Origin: Streptomyces sp. XY006
GTDB lineage: Bacteria > Actinomycetota > Actinomycetes > Streptomycetales > Streptomycetaceae
DNA: 64,000 bases
NCBI RefSeq assembly: GCF_002237655.1
Contig: NZ_NOKT01000008.1
Coordinates: forward strand, 124,001 to 188,000
Direction of reading: 5' to 3'
The notes beneath the pieces were generated by a model. It was not told where the DNA came from. It saw only the letters and a list, made by a program, of their open reading frames with translations, and searched no databases. Each line of letters begins with the position of its first letter. Position 1 is the first letter of the stretch. The translations under genes were made by a program, and so were the position numbers. Below are positions 6,366 to 14,514 of the stretch, in pieces.

Positions 6366-8032
6366 CCGCCCGCCTTGAGCAGGGCCGCCACGATCGGGCC
6401 GGCCGTCGAGCCGCCGTGTCCGCCCTGCTGGACCACGCCCGCGGCCGCCAGGTCACCCCGGTAGGCCGTGAACCAGCCGTTCGGCTTCTTCTGCCCGTCG
6501 ACCTCGGCGGAGCCGGTCTTCGCGCCGGCGTCACCGCCGACCCCGGCCATCGCCTCGGCCGCCGTACCGGCCGCCGCCGTGTACGCCATCAGCTCGCGCA
6601 GCTGGGACAGCGTCCCCGCCGACATCGTGCGCGAGGCCTTCGCCAGCGTGCGTCCGTCCACGTCCGGGGAGACCAGGTAGGGCTGGCGGAAGGTGCCGCC
6701 CTTCACGGTCGCCGACACGGACGCCATGTTCAGCGGGTTCATCCGCACCCCGCCCTGACCGATCAGCGAGGCGCCCATCTGGGCCGCCGACTGCACGGGC
6801 ACCGCGCCGTCGAAGGACGGCACCCCGATCGCCCAGTTGTTCAGCCCCAGGCCGAACACCTGCTGGGCCTGCTTGGTCAGGTCGTCGTCCTTCAGCTTCG
6901 GCGCCTGGCTGATGAAGGCCGTGTTGCAGGAGCGGGCGAAGCTCGCCTTGAACGTGCCGTCCTTGATCTCGAACTTGTCGTCGTTCTGGAACTTCCAGTG
7001 CCCGTACGTGAAGTACTTCGGGCACGGGTGCTTCTTGTCCGCCGAGGCCAGGCCCTTCTCGATCAGCAGCGACGAGGTGACGACCTTCATCGTGGAGCCG
7101 GGGGCCAGGGAGCCCTGGAAGGCGGTGTTGAAGCCGGGGGAGGCGTTGGCCGCGGCCAGGATCTCGCCGGTCGACACCCGCACCACGGCCACCGACGACC
7201 GGGCCTTCTTCGCGACCTGCTTCTCGGCGGCCGTCTGCAGCGCCGGGTCCAGCGTGGTCTTCACCGTGCCCGGCGTGCCCTCGCTCAGCTCCAGCAGCGT
7301 CTTGTCGGACAGGTCCTTCGCCTTGGCGGCCTTCCCGCGCACGACCCGGAGCTCGATGCCGGCCTTGCCGCCGGCCTGCTTGCCGTACTTCTCGCGCAGG
7401 CCGTCCAGGATCGGTCCGATGGAGGCGTACTTCTTCCTGGTCAGCTCGCCGCCGTCCCGGTCGAGCGCCTTGACCGGGGGCGTGCCCGCCTCGCCGGTGA
7501 CCAGCCGGTCGCCGTCCCTCAGGTCCGGGTGGACCACCGCCGCGTGCCAGTCGACCAGGGGCTTTCCGTCACTGGCGCGGCGCACGACGGTGAGCGCCCC
7601 GGAGTACGCCAGCGGCTTCTCGGTGCCCTTGTAGGAGACCGTGCCCTTGACGTCGAACGGCACCTTGGCGCCGGTGCGCGTGCCCGGGGTGAGGGTGACG
7701 TCCTTGACGTGGGCGTCCTTGGTGTAGCCGGTGAGCAGGGCCCGGGCCGCGGCCGGGTCGTCGGTGGCCGCGGCGGCCTGCGGGACCTTCCCCGACTGCC
7801 AGGCGGTGAGGAAGGTGCGGGCGGTGGTGGTGACCTCGGTGGCCGACAGCGGCCCGGTCTTCACCTCGGGCTTGCCGTCCGAGGACGCGCGGGTCCCGTC
7901 GTCGGCCGCGGCGCCGCCGCCGTACAGCGCGTAGGCTCCGGCCCCGGCACCCACGACGACCACGGCGATCATCCCGCCGATCACGGCGGGGCTCGTCTTC
8001 CGTCGCTCGGCGACGCGCCTTCTGTTGCCCAC
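6362..8032 (-). CDS. penicillin-binding protein, MecA_N-type transpeptidase (copy 1)
   Basis: A 556-residue peptidoglycan transpeptidase anchored by one N-terminal helix (about residues 17-40) with its catalytic domain outside. After the anchor comes an NTF2-like MecA_N domain (about 50-170), a PBP-dimer-like segment, and the transpeptidase domain. Its three active-site motifs are intact: STMK with Ser313, SCN with Ser368, and KTG at 505. The GTG start has GGAGG about 11 bases upstream. The next gene upstream in the same direction is a close paralogue, 96 bp away, so this is a tandem duplication. Class B enzymes of this type may act in sporulation or in beta-lactam-insensitive crosslinking; which applies here cannot be told. 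Confidence 0.92.
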   Translation of the reverse strand: MGNRRRVAERRKTSPAVIGGMIAVVVVGAGAGAYALYGGGAAADDGTRASSDGKPEVKTGPLSATEVTTTARTFLTAWQSGKVPQAAAATDDPAAARALLTGYTKDAHVKDVTLTPGTRTGAKVPFDVKGTVSYKGTEKPLAYSGALTVVRRASDGKPLVDWHAAVVHPDLRDGDRLVTGEAGTPPVKALDRDGGELTRKKYASIGPILDGLREKYGKQAGGKAGIELRVVRGKAAKAKDLSDKTLLELSEGTPGTVKTTLDPALQTAAEKQVAKKARSSVAVVRVSTGEILAAANASPGFNTAFQGSLAPGSTMKVVTSSLLIEKGLASADKKHPCPKYFTYGHWKFQNDDKFEIKDGTFKASFARSCNTAFISQAPKLKDDDLTKQAQQVFGLGLNNWAIGVPSFDGAVPVQSAAQMGASLIGQGGVRMNPLNMASVSATVKGGTFRQPYLVSPDVDGRTLAKASRTMSAGTLSQLRELMAYTAAAGTAAEAMAGVGGDAGAKTGSAEVDGQKKPNGWFTAYRGDLAAAGVVQQGGHGGSTAGPIVAALLKAGG

Positions 8033-8128
8033 TGCTGTTCTGTCCTCCGTCGATCCCCGGGGTCCCCGTCGCCCTCAGCCGTCCCAACGACGGCCCCCAC
8101 CCTAGAGTCCCTTCCGGCGGAGGTGAGA

Positions 8129-9760
8129 TCAGCCACCCGTTCGTAGCACGGCTGCGACAATCGGCCCGGCCGCGTCGCCGCCGTGCCCGCCCTCCTCGGT
8201 CATGGCCGCCGCGGCGATGTCGCCCCGGAAGCCGGTGAACCAGCTGTTGGACTTCGCGTTGCCGTCGACCTCGGCCGATCCGGTCTTGGCGCCGATGTCG
8301 CCGGTGAGCTCGCGCATGGCCTCCCGCGCGGTGCCCTGGGTGGCGGTGAGCCGCATCATCTGCCTCAGCTGGGCGGCGGTGCCCGGCTTCAGCCCCTGGG
8401 CCCGGGCCAGCTGCCGGCCGTCCAGCTCCGGCGCGACGAGGTAGGGCTGGCGGAAGGTGCCGGTGATGGCGGTGGCGGTCACCGAGGCCATGTTCAGCGG
8501 GCTCATCTGGACCTGCCCCTGCCCGATGGCGCCGGCCGCCCGGTCCGGGCCGCCGACCGCCGGGACGCTGCCGTCGAAGGAGGCGATGCCGGTCTTCCAG
8601 TCGTCCCGCCCCAGCCCGAAGCGCTGCTCGGCCTCCTGGGCCAGCGAGGCGTCGGTGAGCGGCTCCTCGTCGATGAGCTTGACGAAGGCGGTGTTGCAGG
8701 AGCGCATGAAGCTGTCGGCGAGCGTGGCGCCCTCGTCGGGCTTCATGCCCGTCAGGTTCTTGAACGTCTGGCTCTGCCACACGGCGGTGCCGGGGCAGGG
8801 GGCCGGGCCGTTCATCGTGGTCACGCCGTTGTCGATGAGCATCGCGGCGGTGACGATCTTCATGGTGGAGCCGGGCGCGGCCTGGCCCTGGAAGGCGGCG
8901 TTGAAGCCGTCCGTGCGGTGGTTGGCGACGGCCAGGACCTCTCCGGTGCTGGGCTTGACGGCCACCACCGAGGACTGGGCGAACCGCTGCACCGCCTTCT
9001 CGGCGGCCGCCTGGGCGCTCGGGCTGATCGTGGTGGTGAGCTTGCCCGGCTTGCCCTCGGCGAGGGTGAGCAGCGGGGTGTCGGGAGCGTCCCCGGCCGT
9101 GTGCCGGACGACCAGTTCGATGCCGGGGGTGCCGCCGGCCTTCTCGCCGTACTTCTCGCGCAGGGCGTCCAGGACCGGGCCGAGGGAGGGGTACTTCTCC
9201 TTCGTCAGCTCCGAGCCGTCGCGGCCCACGGCCTCGATGGGCGGGGCGGCCGACTCCTCGGTGACGAGGGTGTCGTCCTTCTCCAGCTCGGGGTGGACGA
9301 CGGACGGCTGCCAGTCGACCAGGGCCCGACCGCTGGTCAGCCCGCGCACCACGGTCAGTTCGCTCTCGTAGCTGAGGGGCTTGGACTTCCCGTCGTAGGC
9401 CACCTTCGCCTTCACCGCGTACGGCACGGTGGTGCCCCGCGCCTTCCCCGGCGTGATCGTCACGTCGGTGATGTGCGCCTCGTCGCCGAAGGCGGTCAGC
9501 AGCTGCTCGGCGGCCGCGTCGTTGTTCGTGTACGACGCGGCTGTCGCGGCCTCGCCCTTCTCCCAGGCGGCGAAGAACCCGGCGGTGGTCTCCTCGACCT
9601 CGTCCTCGCCGGGCGGCCCCGACTTCTTCTCCGCCGCCACCCCGCTGCCGCCCCCGTCACCGCTCAGCGCGCTCACGATGTTGTAGGTGCCGTATCCGGC
9701 CCCGCCCAGCATCACCGCGAACACGCCGCCTATGACGGCGGCCTTGACCCCCTTGCCCAT
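8129..9760 (-). CDS. penicillin-binding protein, MecA_N-type transpeptidase (copy 2)
   Basis: A 543-residue paralogue of the PBP just downstream, with the same layout: a single N-terminal membrane helix (about residues 5-28), MecA_N/NTF2-like domain, then the transpeptidase domain with STMK (Ser298), SCN (Ser354) and KTG (492). The C-terminal motif GAKTGSAEVDG is shared by both copies. ATG 9760 is chosen because GGAGGGG lies about 8 bases upstream; the frame runs 30 bases further without a ribosome site. The two proteins differ over most of their N-terminal halves, so the duplication is old and both copies appear functional. Confidence 0.92.
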   Translation of the reverse strand: MGKGVKAAVIGGVFAVMLGGAGYGTYNIVSALSGDGGGSGVAAEKKSGPPGEDEVEETTAGFFAAWEKGEAATAASYTNNDAAAEQLLTAFGDEAHITDVTITPGKARGTTVPYAVKAKVAYDGKSKPLSYESELTVVRGLTSGRALVDWQPSVVHPELEKDDTLVTEESAAPPIEAVGRDGSELTKEKYPSLGPVLDALREKYGEKAGGTPGIELVVRHTAGDAPDTPLLTLAEGKPGKLTTTISPSAQAAAEKAVQRFAQSSVVAVKPSTGEVLAVANHRTDGFNAAFQGQAAPGSTMKIVTAAMLIDNGVTTMNGPAPCPGTAVWQSQTFKNLTGMKPDEGATLADSFMRSCNTAFVKLIDEEPLTDASLAQEAEQRFGLGRDDWKTGIASFDGSVPAVGGPDRAAGAIGQGQVQMSPLNMASVTATAITGTFRQPYLVAPELDGRQLARAQGLKPGTAAQLRQMMRLTATQGTAREAMRELTGDIGAKTGSAEVDGNAKSNSWFTGFRGDIAAAAMTEEGGHGGDAAGPIVAAVLRTGG

Positions 9761-9891
9761 TGGGCCGTCCCCTCCCCGTTCGAGCCTCACACGCTCGATT
9801 GAACGCGTTCAGAAAGCTCGGTCCGCGAGCACTCTACGCACACGGGGCGACACAAGGGGCGCCTGATTCGAGATTTTGACCGAATACGGAT

Positions 9892-11640
9892 TCAGACCCA
9901 GGTATCCAGCCACATCCGCGACCGCCAGTCGTCGATCGGGATGGCCTGGCCGGTGTAGAGGGGCCAGAAGTAGATGAAGTTCCAGGCGATCAGCAGGACC
10001 AGGACGCCCGCGGCCGTGGCGCCCGCGACGCGGCGGGTGTCCGAGGAGCGGGGTGGTCCGACGATCGCGCCGAGGAGCATCGCCACCGCCAGGCACAGGA
10101 AGGGCAGGAAGACGACGGCATAGAAGAAGAAGATCGTGCGCTCCTGGTACATGAACCAGGGCAGGTAGCCGGCCGCGATGCCGCAGGCGATGGCGCCCGC
10201 GCGCCAGTCGCGGCGGAAGAACCAGCGCCACAGCACGTACAGCACCGCGAAGCAGGCGACCCACCACAGCAGCGGCGTGCCGAGGGCCAGCACCTCGCGG
10301 GCGCACTTCTCGCCGGCGTCGGACGGGCAGCCGTCCTTGCCGGGCGCCGGGGACTCGTAGAAGTACGACACCGGGCGGCCCAGGACCAGCCAGCTCCACG
10401 GGTTGGACTGGTAGGTGTGCGGCGAGGACAGCCCGACGTGGAACTCGTACACCTGGTTCTCGTAGTGCCACAGGCTGCGCAGCCAGTCGGGCAGGAACGT
10501 CCAGCTGCCGCCCTTGCCGTCGCCCGCGGCCCAGTCGCGGTAGTAGCCGCCGGAGCCGTTCGTCGCGGAGAGGATCCAGCCGGTCCAGGAGGCGAGGTAG
10601 GTGAGCAGGGCGACCGGCACCGTGGCGAGGAACGCCAGGCCCGTGTCGCGGCGCAGCACCGCGGTGTACGGGTGCCGCGCACCGGCGACCCGGCGGGAGG
10701 CGACGTCCCACAACACCGCCATCAGGCAGAACGCGGCCAGGATGTACAGGCCGTTCCACTTCGTGCCGATGGCCAGCCCCAGCATCAGACCCGCCGCCCA
10801 GCGCCAGGGGCGCCATCCGAGGCGGGTCGACTCCGCCACGCGCCGGTCGGGACGGGCCCGGCCGTCGGCGTCCACCGGGAGCGCGGCGGCCAGTCGCTCC
10901 CGGGCCTTGTCCCGGTCGACCAGCAGACAGCCGAACGCGGCCAGCACGAAGAACATCAGCACGCCGTCGAGCAGCGCCGTGCGGCTCATCACGAAGTGCA
11001 GACCGTCCAGCGCCATCAGCGCGCCCGCCAGGCACCCCAGGAACGTGGAGCGGAACAGCCGGCGGCCGATCCGGCACAACAGCAGCACCGACAACGTGCC
11101 GAGCAGGGCCGTCATGAACCGCCAGCCGAACGGGTCGAACCCGAACATCAGCTCGCCGAGCCCGATGACGTACTTGCCGACCGGCGGGTGCACGACATAG
11201 GCCGCGTCGGTCGGGAGCTTCACGTTCCCGCCCGACGACAGGACCAGGTCGTTTGCGTTCTTGGCCCAGTTGACCTCGAAGCCGCGGTGGACGAGCGCCC
11301 AGGCGTCCTTGGCGTAGTACGTCTCGTCGAATATCACCGCCCTGGGGCTGCCCAGGTTCCAGAACCGCAGCACCCCCGCCAGCAGCGTGACGAGCAGCGG
11401 GCCGATCCAGCCCGACCAGCGCACCAGCCGCCCCGCCAGGGTGTGCGGGACGCCGAGCGCCGCCCACAGGCGCGGCGAGGGCTCGGTGTACGGCGGCACC
11501 AGGCGGTCACGGACGTCACGGACGTCGCTGCCGGGCTGCCCCTGGTAGCCGAAGCGGCGCAGCCGCTGCTGCCAGGGCGGCCGCTGCTCGTGCGGCGCCT
11601 GGCCCTGCCGGGTGTCCGTGGAGGACGCGGTACTGGTCAC
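9892..11640 (-). CDS. pmt: protein O-mannosyltransferase (PMT, GT39)
   Basis: A 582-residue polytopic membrane glycosyltransferase. It transfers mannose from polyprenyl-phosphate-mannose to Ser/Thr of exported proteins at the outer face of the membrane; in S. coelicolor Pmt glycosylates lipoproteins and the phage phiC31 receptor. The catalytic acidic motif is in the first loop, seen as FDETYYAKDAW, followed by VVHPPVGKY and a series of about ten hydrophobic helices ending in the conserved FFFYAVVFLPFL and NFIYFWPLYTGQ region. GTG 11640 is the start that gives the normal length; there is no good ribosome site before it, so it may be translated from a short or leaderless message. It diverges from rsmI across a repeat array. 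Confidence 0.92.
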   Translation of the reverse strand: MTSTASSTDTRQGQAPHEQRPPWQQRLRRFGYQGQPGSDVRDVRDRLVPPYTEPSPRLWAALGVPHTLAGRLVRWSGWIGPLLVTLLAGVLRFWNLGSPRAVIFDETYYAKDAWALVHRGFEVNWAKNANDLVLSSGGNVKLPTDAAYVVHPPVGKYVIGLGELMFGFDPFGWRFMTALLGTLSVLLLCRIGRRLFRSTFLGCLAGALMALDGLHFVMSRTALLDGVLMFFVLAAFGCLLVDRDKARERLAAALPVDADGRARPDRRVAESTRLGWRPWRWAAGLMLGLAIGTKWNGLYILAAFCLMAVLWDVASRRVAGARHPYTAVLRRDTGLAFLATVPVALLTYLASWTGWILSATNGSGGYYRDWAAGDGKGGSWTFLPDWLRSLWHYENQVYEFHVGLSSPHTYQSNPWSWLVLGRPVSYFYESPAPGKDGCPSDAGEKCAREVLALGTPLLWWVACFAVLYVLWRWFFRRDWRAGAIACGIAAGYLPWFMYQERTIFFFYAVVFLPFLCLAVAMLLGAIVGPPRSSDTRRVAGATAAGVLVLLIAWNFIYFWPLYTGQAIPIDDWRSRMWLDTWV

Positions 11641-11711
11641 CGCGCCATCGTAGGGAACCGTGCTGTGTGAGTCCCGTGCATGGCCGGTATGCGTCCGCAA
11701 CCTCCGCCCCT

Positions 11712-11828
11712 GGGAGGAGTGCCCCGGGAGCAGTGCCCCGGGAGGAGGGCCCCCGGGAGGAGGGCCCCCGGGAGGAGTGCCCCCGGGAGGAGTGCCCCCG
11801 GGAGGAGGGCCCCCGGGAGGTGTGCCCC
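11712..11828. repeat. 14-15-bp minisatellite, 8 units, between pmt and rsmI
   Basis: Eight units based on GGGAGGAGTGCCCCC (14 or 15 bp; starts at 11712, 11726, 11740, 11755, 11770, 11785, 11800, 11815) lie between the divergent pmt and rsmI genes, ending 49 bp before the rsmI start. Each unit holds a GGGAGG core resembling a ribosome-binding site plus a CCCGGG palindrome at the junction. I see no coding function. Confidence 0.9.
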
Positions 11829-11877
11829 GCCCCCCACCCCGGCGGTCCGCGCCCGGCACCCCTGGGAGGATGGGGGC

Positions 11878-12726
11878 GTGACCGGAACCCTCGTACTCGC
11901 AGGCACCCCCATCGGCGACATCGCGGACGCGCCGCCCCGGCTCGCCGAGGAGCTGGCCGGGGCCGACGTGATCGCCGCCGAGGACACCAGGCGGCTGCGC
12001 CGGCTGACCCAGGCGCTCGGCGTCACGCCCAAGGGGCGGGTGGTGTCGTACTTCGAGGGCAACGAGTCCGCCCGGACGCCGGAGCTGGTCGAGGAACTGG
12101 CGGGCGGGGCGCGGGTGCTGCTCGTCACGGACGCGGGCATGCCGTCCGTGTCCGACCCGGGCTACCGGCTGGTCGCGGCAGCCGTCGAGCGGGACGTGCG
12201 GGTGACGGCCGTGCCCGGGCCGTCCGCGGTGCTCACCGCGCTCGCGCTGTCGGGGCTGCCCGTCGACCGGTTCTGCTTCGAGGGCTTCCTGCCGCGCAAG
12301 GCGGGCGAGCGGCTCGGGCGGCTGCGCGAGGTCGCCGGGGAGCGGCGCACGCTCGTGTACTTCGAGGCCCCGCACCGGCTGGACGACACGCTGGCCGCGA
12401 TGGCCGAGGTGTTCGGGCCGCAGCGGCGGGCCGCCGTGTGCCGGGAGCTGACCAAGACGTACGAGGAGGTGCGGCGCGGCGGGCTCGGCGAGCTGGCCGC
12501 CTGGGCCGCGGAGGGCGTGCGCGGGGAGATCACCGTCGTGGTGGAGGGGGCGCCGGAGGCGGGGGCGGAGGACGTCGGCCCCGAGGAGCTGGTGCGGCGG
12601 GTGCGCGTGCGCGAGGAGGCGGGGGAGCGGCGCAAGGAGGCGATCGCCGCGGTGGCCGTCGAGGCCGGGGTGCCCAAGCGGGTCGTGTTCGACGCCGTGG
12701 TCGCCGCGAAGAACGCGGCGGAGTGA
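11878..12726 (+). CDS. rsmI: 16S rRNA 2'-O-ribose C1402 methyltransferase RsmI
   Basis: A 282-residue SAM-dependent methyltransferase of the tetrapyrrole-methylase fold that modifies the 2'-O of C1402 in the 30S decoding centre. Diagnostic motifs are GTPIGDIAD at the N-terminus, AAEDTRRL, the LVTDAGMPSVSDPGYRL nucleotide loop and VPGPSAVLTAL. The GTG at 11878 has GGAGG 8 bases upstream; larger frames read into the preceding repeat array. It lies divergent to pmt. Length is normal. Confidence 0.94.
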   Translation: MTGTLVLAGTPIGDIADAPPRLAEELAGADVIAAEDTRRLRRLTQALGVTPKGRVVSYFEGNESARTPELVEELAGGARVLLVTDAGMPSVSDPGYRLVAAAVERDVRVTAVPGPSAVLTALALSGLPVDRFCFEGFLPRKAGERLGRLREVAGERRTLVYFEAPHRLDDTLAAMAEVFGPQRRAAVCRELTKTYEEVRRGGLGELAAWAAEGVRGEITVVVEGAPEAGAEDVGPEELVRRVRVREEAGERRKEAIAAVAVEAGVPKRVVFDAVVAAKNAAE

Positions 12727-12772
12727 CCGGGACCGGGGTGGAGCTCCAGGTGCTGTGCGGGGTGCGCGTGGC

Positions 12773-12805
12773 GAGGGGCTGATCGCGCAGTTCCCCGCGC
12801 CCCTC
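12773..12805. repeat. dispersed Streptomyces hairpin element
   Basis: A stem GAGGGGC (12773-12779) / GCCCCTC (12799-12805) encloses CGCGCAGTTCCCCGC, a sequence I recognise as recurring in many Streptomyces intergenic regions. It lies about 45 bp after the rsmI stop and probably acts as its terminator. The rest of the gap to 13010 (about 200 bp) shows nothing I can name. Confidence 0.6.
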
Positions 12806-13010
12806 ACGGGGCGCTCAGCCCCCCTCTGAGCAGGGCGCATGTCGTTTGAGCGTGCGCCCCATGGGCGGGCAAAGCGCAAGGGGCGCTGGGGCAAGGGACG
12901 CCCAAAACGGGGCCAACACTCGACAGGTCTGCTGCCATCGATCCGGCCGAGGAGTCCACTGGGTCGTGGGGACGGAATCGTCCCCACGCCACAGCGGAAC
13001 AGGAGCTGGC

Positions 13011-13415
13011 ATGAGTGAGATCGCAGGGCAGACCGGGCTCCGCGCCGGTGCGACCGCCGTCGTCAACGAGTCCTACTCCTTCGCCTGCATGCGGTGCGGG
13101 CACGGGTGGGAGCAGTCGTACGAGATAGAGCACCACACGGACGCCACGGGCCACGAGTTCGTCCTCTACGTCGCGGACGGCAAGGTCGTGCCCTCTCCCC
13201 TGAGCAAGCCCGCGTGCCACAACTGCGACGGGCACGTCGTGCGCATCATGCGGCCCGGCCGGGTCGCCTCGGCACGTGACGCGGCACACCGGTCCCACCA
13301 CGTGCCGCCGCCCGCCGGGCCGGTGGAGGCGCCCATCCCCGTGGCCGAGGAACGCGAGCGGCACCACTGGCACCTGTCCGACCTGCTGCACCCCTTCCAG
13401 CGCAAGGCGAGCTGA
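13011..13415 (+). CDS. conserved hypothetical protein with zinc-ribbon-like Cys pairs
   Basis: A 134-residue protein of unknown function. Residues about 25-32 contain CMRCG and residues about 67-72 contain CHNC, a CxxC...CxxC pair spacing that suggests a zinc ribbon, with a YEIEHHTDATGHEFVLYV strand region between. The C-terminus is rich in His, Pro and Arg (EERERHHWHLSDLLHPFQ). No signal peptide or membrane segment. The ATG at 13011 has AGGAG 5 bases upstream. A strong terminator follows at 13436, so it is probably monocistronic. Confidence 0.8.
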   Translation: MSEIAGQTGLRAGATAVVNESYSFACMRCGHGWEQSYEIEHHTDATGHEFVLYVADGKVVPSPLSKPACHNCDGHVVRIMRPGRVASARDAAHRSHHVPPPAGPVEAPIPVAEERERHHWHLSDLLHPFQRKAS

Positions 13416-13435
13416 CCCGTCCGGCTCCCCTTGTC

Positions 13436-13473
13436 GACGCCCTCCCCGCTCCTCCCCCGCGGGGGAGGGCGTC
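13436..13473 (+). terminator. intrinsic hairpin terminator
   Basis: A perfect 12-bp stem, GACGCCCTCCCC (13436-13447) and GGGGAGGGCGTC (13462-13473), with a 14-base loop that can itself pair, follows the zinc-ribbon gene by about 20 bp and is trailed by GCCCTTT. It ends just before the tatD ribosome site. Confidence 0.85.
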
Positions 13474-13495
13474 GCCCTTTCGTAGGATCGACGGC

Positions 13496-14377
13496 ATGCC
13501 TTCGAACGACGCCGACAAGAACGCCGCGCCCCCGCTGCCGGAACCCCTGCGGGTGCCGGTCGCCGACTCCCACACCCACCTGGACATGCAGTCCGGCACG
13601 GTCGAGGAGGCGCTGGCCAAGGCGGCGTCGGTCGGGGTGACGACCGTCGTGCAGGTCGGCTGCGATCTGAAGGGCTCCCGCTGGGCGGCCGAGACGGCCG
13701 CCGCGCACGACGCCGTCCACGCGACGGTCGCCCTGCACCCGAACGAGGCGCCCCGGATCGTCCACGGCGACCCCGACGGCTGGTCACGGCAGGGCGCACG
13801 CGCACCGGGCGGGCAGGCGGCCCTGGACGACGCGCTCGCCGAGATCGACCGGCTGGCCGCGCTGGAGCAGGTCAAGGGCGTCGGGGAGACGGGCCTGGAC
13901 TACTTCCGCACCGGGCCCGAGGGCAAGGACGCGCAGGAGCGGTCCTTCCGCGCCCACATCGAGATCGCCAAGCGGCACGGCAAGGCCCTGGTCATCCACG
14001 ACCGCGAGGCACACGCCGACGTCCTGCGCGTGCTGAAGGAGGAGGGCGCCCCCGAGCGGACCGTCTTCCACTGCTACTCCGGCGACGCCGAGATGGCCCG
14101 GATCTGCGCGAGCGCGGGCTACTACATGTCCTTCGCCGGCAACGTCACCTTCAAGAACGCCCAGAACCTGCGGGACGCGGTGGCCGTCGCCCCGCTGGAG
14201 CTGCTGCTCGTGGAGACGGACGCGCCCTTCCTCACCCCGGCGCCCTACCGCGGGCGGCCCAACGCCCCCTACCTCGTGCCGCTCACCGTGCGGGCCATGG
14301 CCGCCGTGCGCGGCGTCGACGAGGACACCCTGGCCGAAGCGCTCGGGGCGAACACGGCACGCGCGTTCGGATACTGA
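13496..14377 (+). CDS. tatD: TatD-family metal-dependent deoxyribonuclease
   Basis: A 293-residue TIM-barrel amidohydrolase-fold nuclease. TatD proteins remove nucleotides from DNA 3' ends and act in repair or DNA turnover. The metal ligands are visible: DSHTHLD at the N-terminus, the glutamate in GVGETGLDYF, His in VIHDREAH, His in FHCYSG, and Asp in ETDAPFLTPAPYRGRPN. A 20-residue Ala/Gly/Arg-rich insertion (near GWSRQGARAPGG) is common in Streptomyces. Its position before rpfB, rsmA and ispE is the usual actinobacterial arrangement. Confidence 0.93.
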   Translation: MPSNDADKNAAPPLPEPLRVPVADSHTHLDMQSGTVEEALAKAASVGVTTVVQVGCDLKGSRWAAETAAAHDAVHATVALHPNEAPRIVHGDPDGWSRQGARAPGGQAALDDALAEIDRLAALEQVKGVGETGLDYFRTGPEGKDAQERSFRAHIEIAKRHGKALVIHDREAHADVLRVLKEEGAPERTVFHCYSGDAEMARICASAGYYMSFAGNVTFKNAQNLRDAVAVAPLELLLVETDAPFLTPAPYRGRPNAPYLVPLTVRAMAAVRGVDEDTLAEALGANTARAFGY

Positions 14378-14514
14378 CCCCCGCGACCGCCGCACCACCC
14401 CGGCCGCACGACTGTGCGTAGTCGCGTCGCTTTGGAGAGTGACGAACGCTCCGCTAGGTTCTGGGGGCCCGATCCGGACCCCGCTGGACCCCTCGGCCCC
14501 TGGAGCGTGTCGGC

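Noticed and set aside
4620..6464. 614-codon open frame on the + strand over the cbi genes and ssg gene
   Set aside because: It is antisense to cbiQ/cbiM and crosses the ssg gene; composition is the Arg/Gly/Ala bias of third-position GC shadows, and no ribosome site or recognisable domain exists.
11667..11877. possible repeat peptide encoded by the pmt-rsmI minisatellite
   Set aside because: All three frames remain open because the unit length is a multiple of three; no ribosome site with a start precedes the array.
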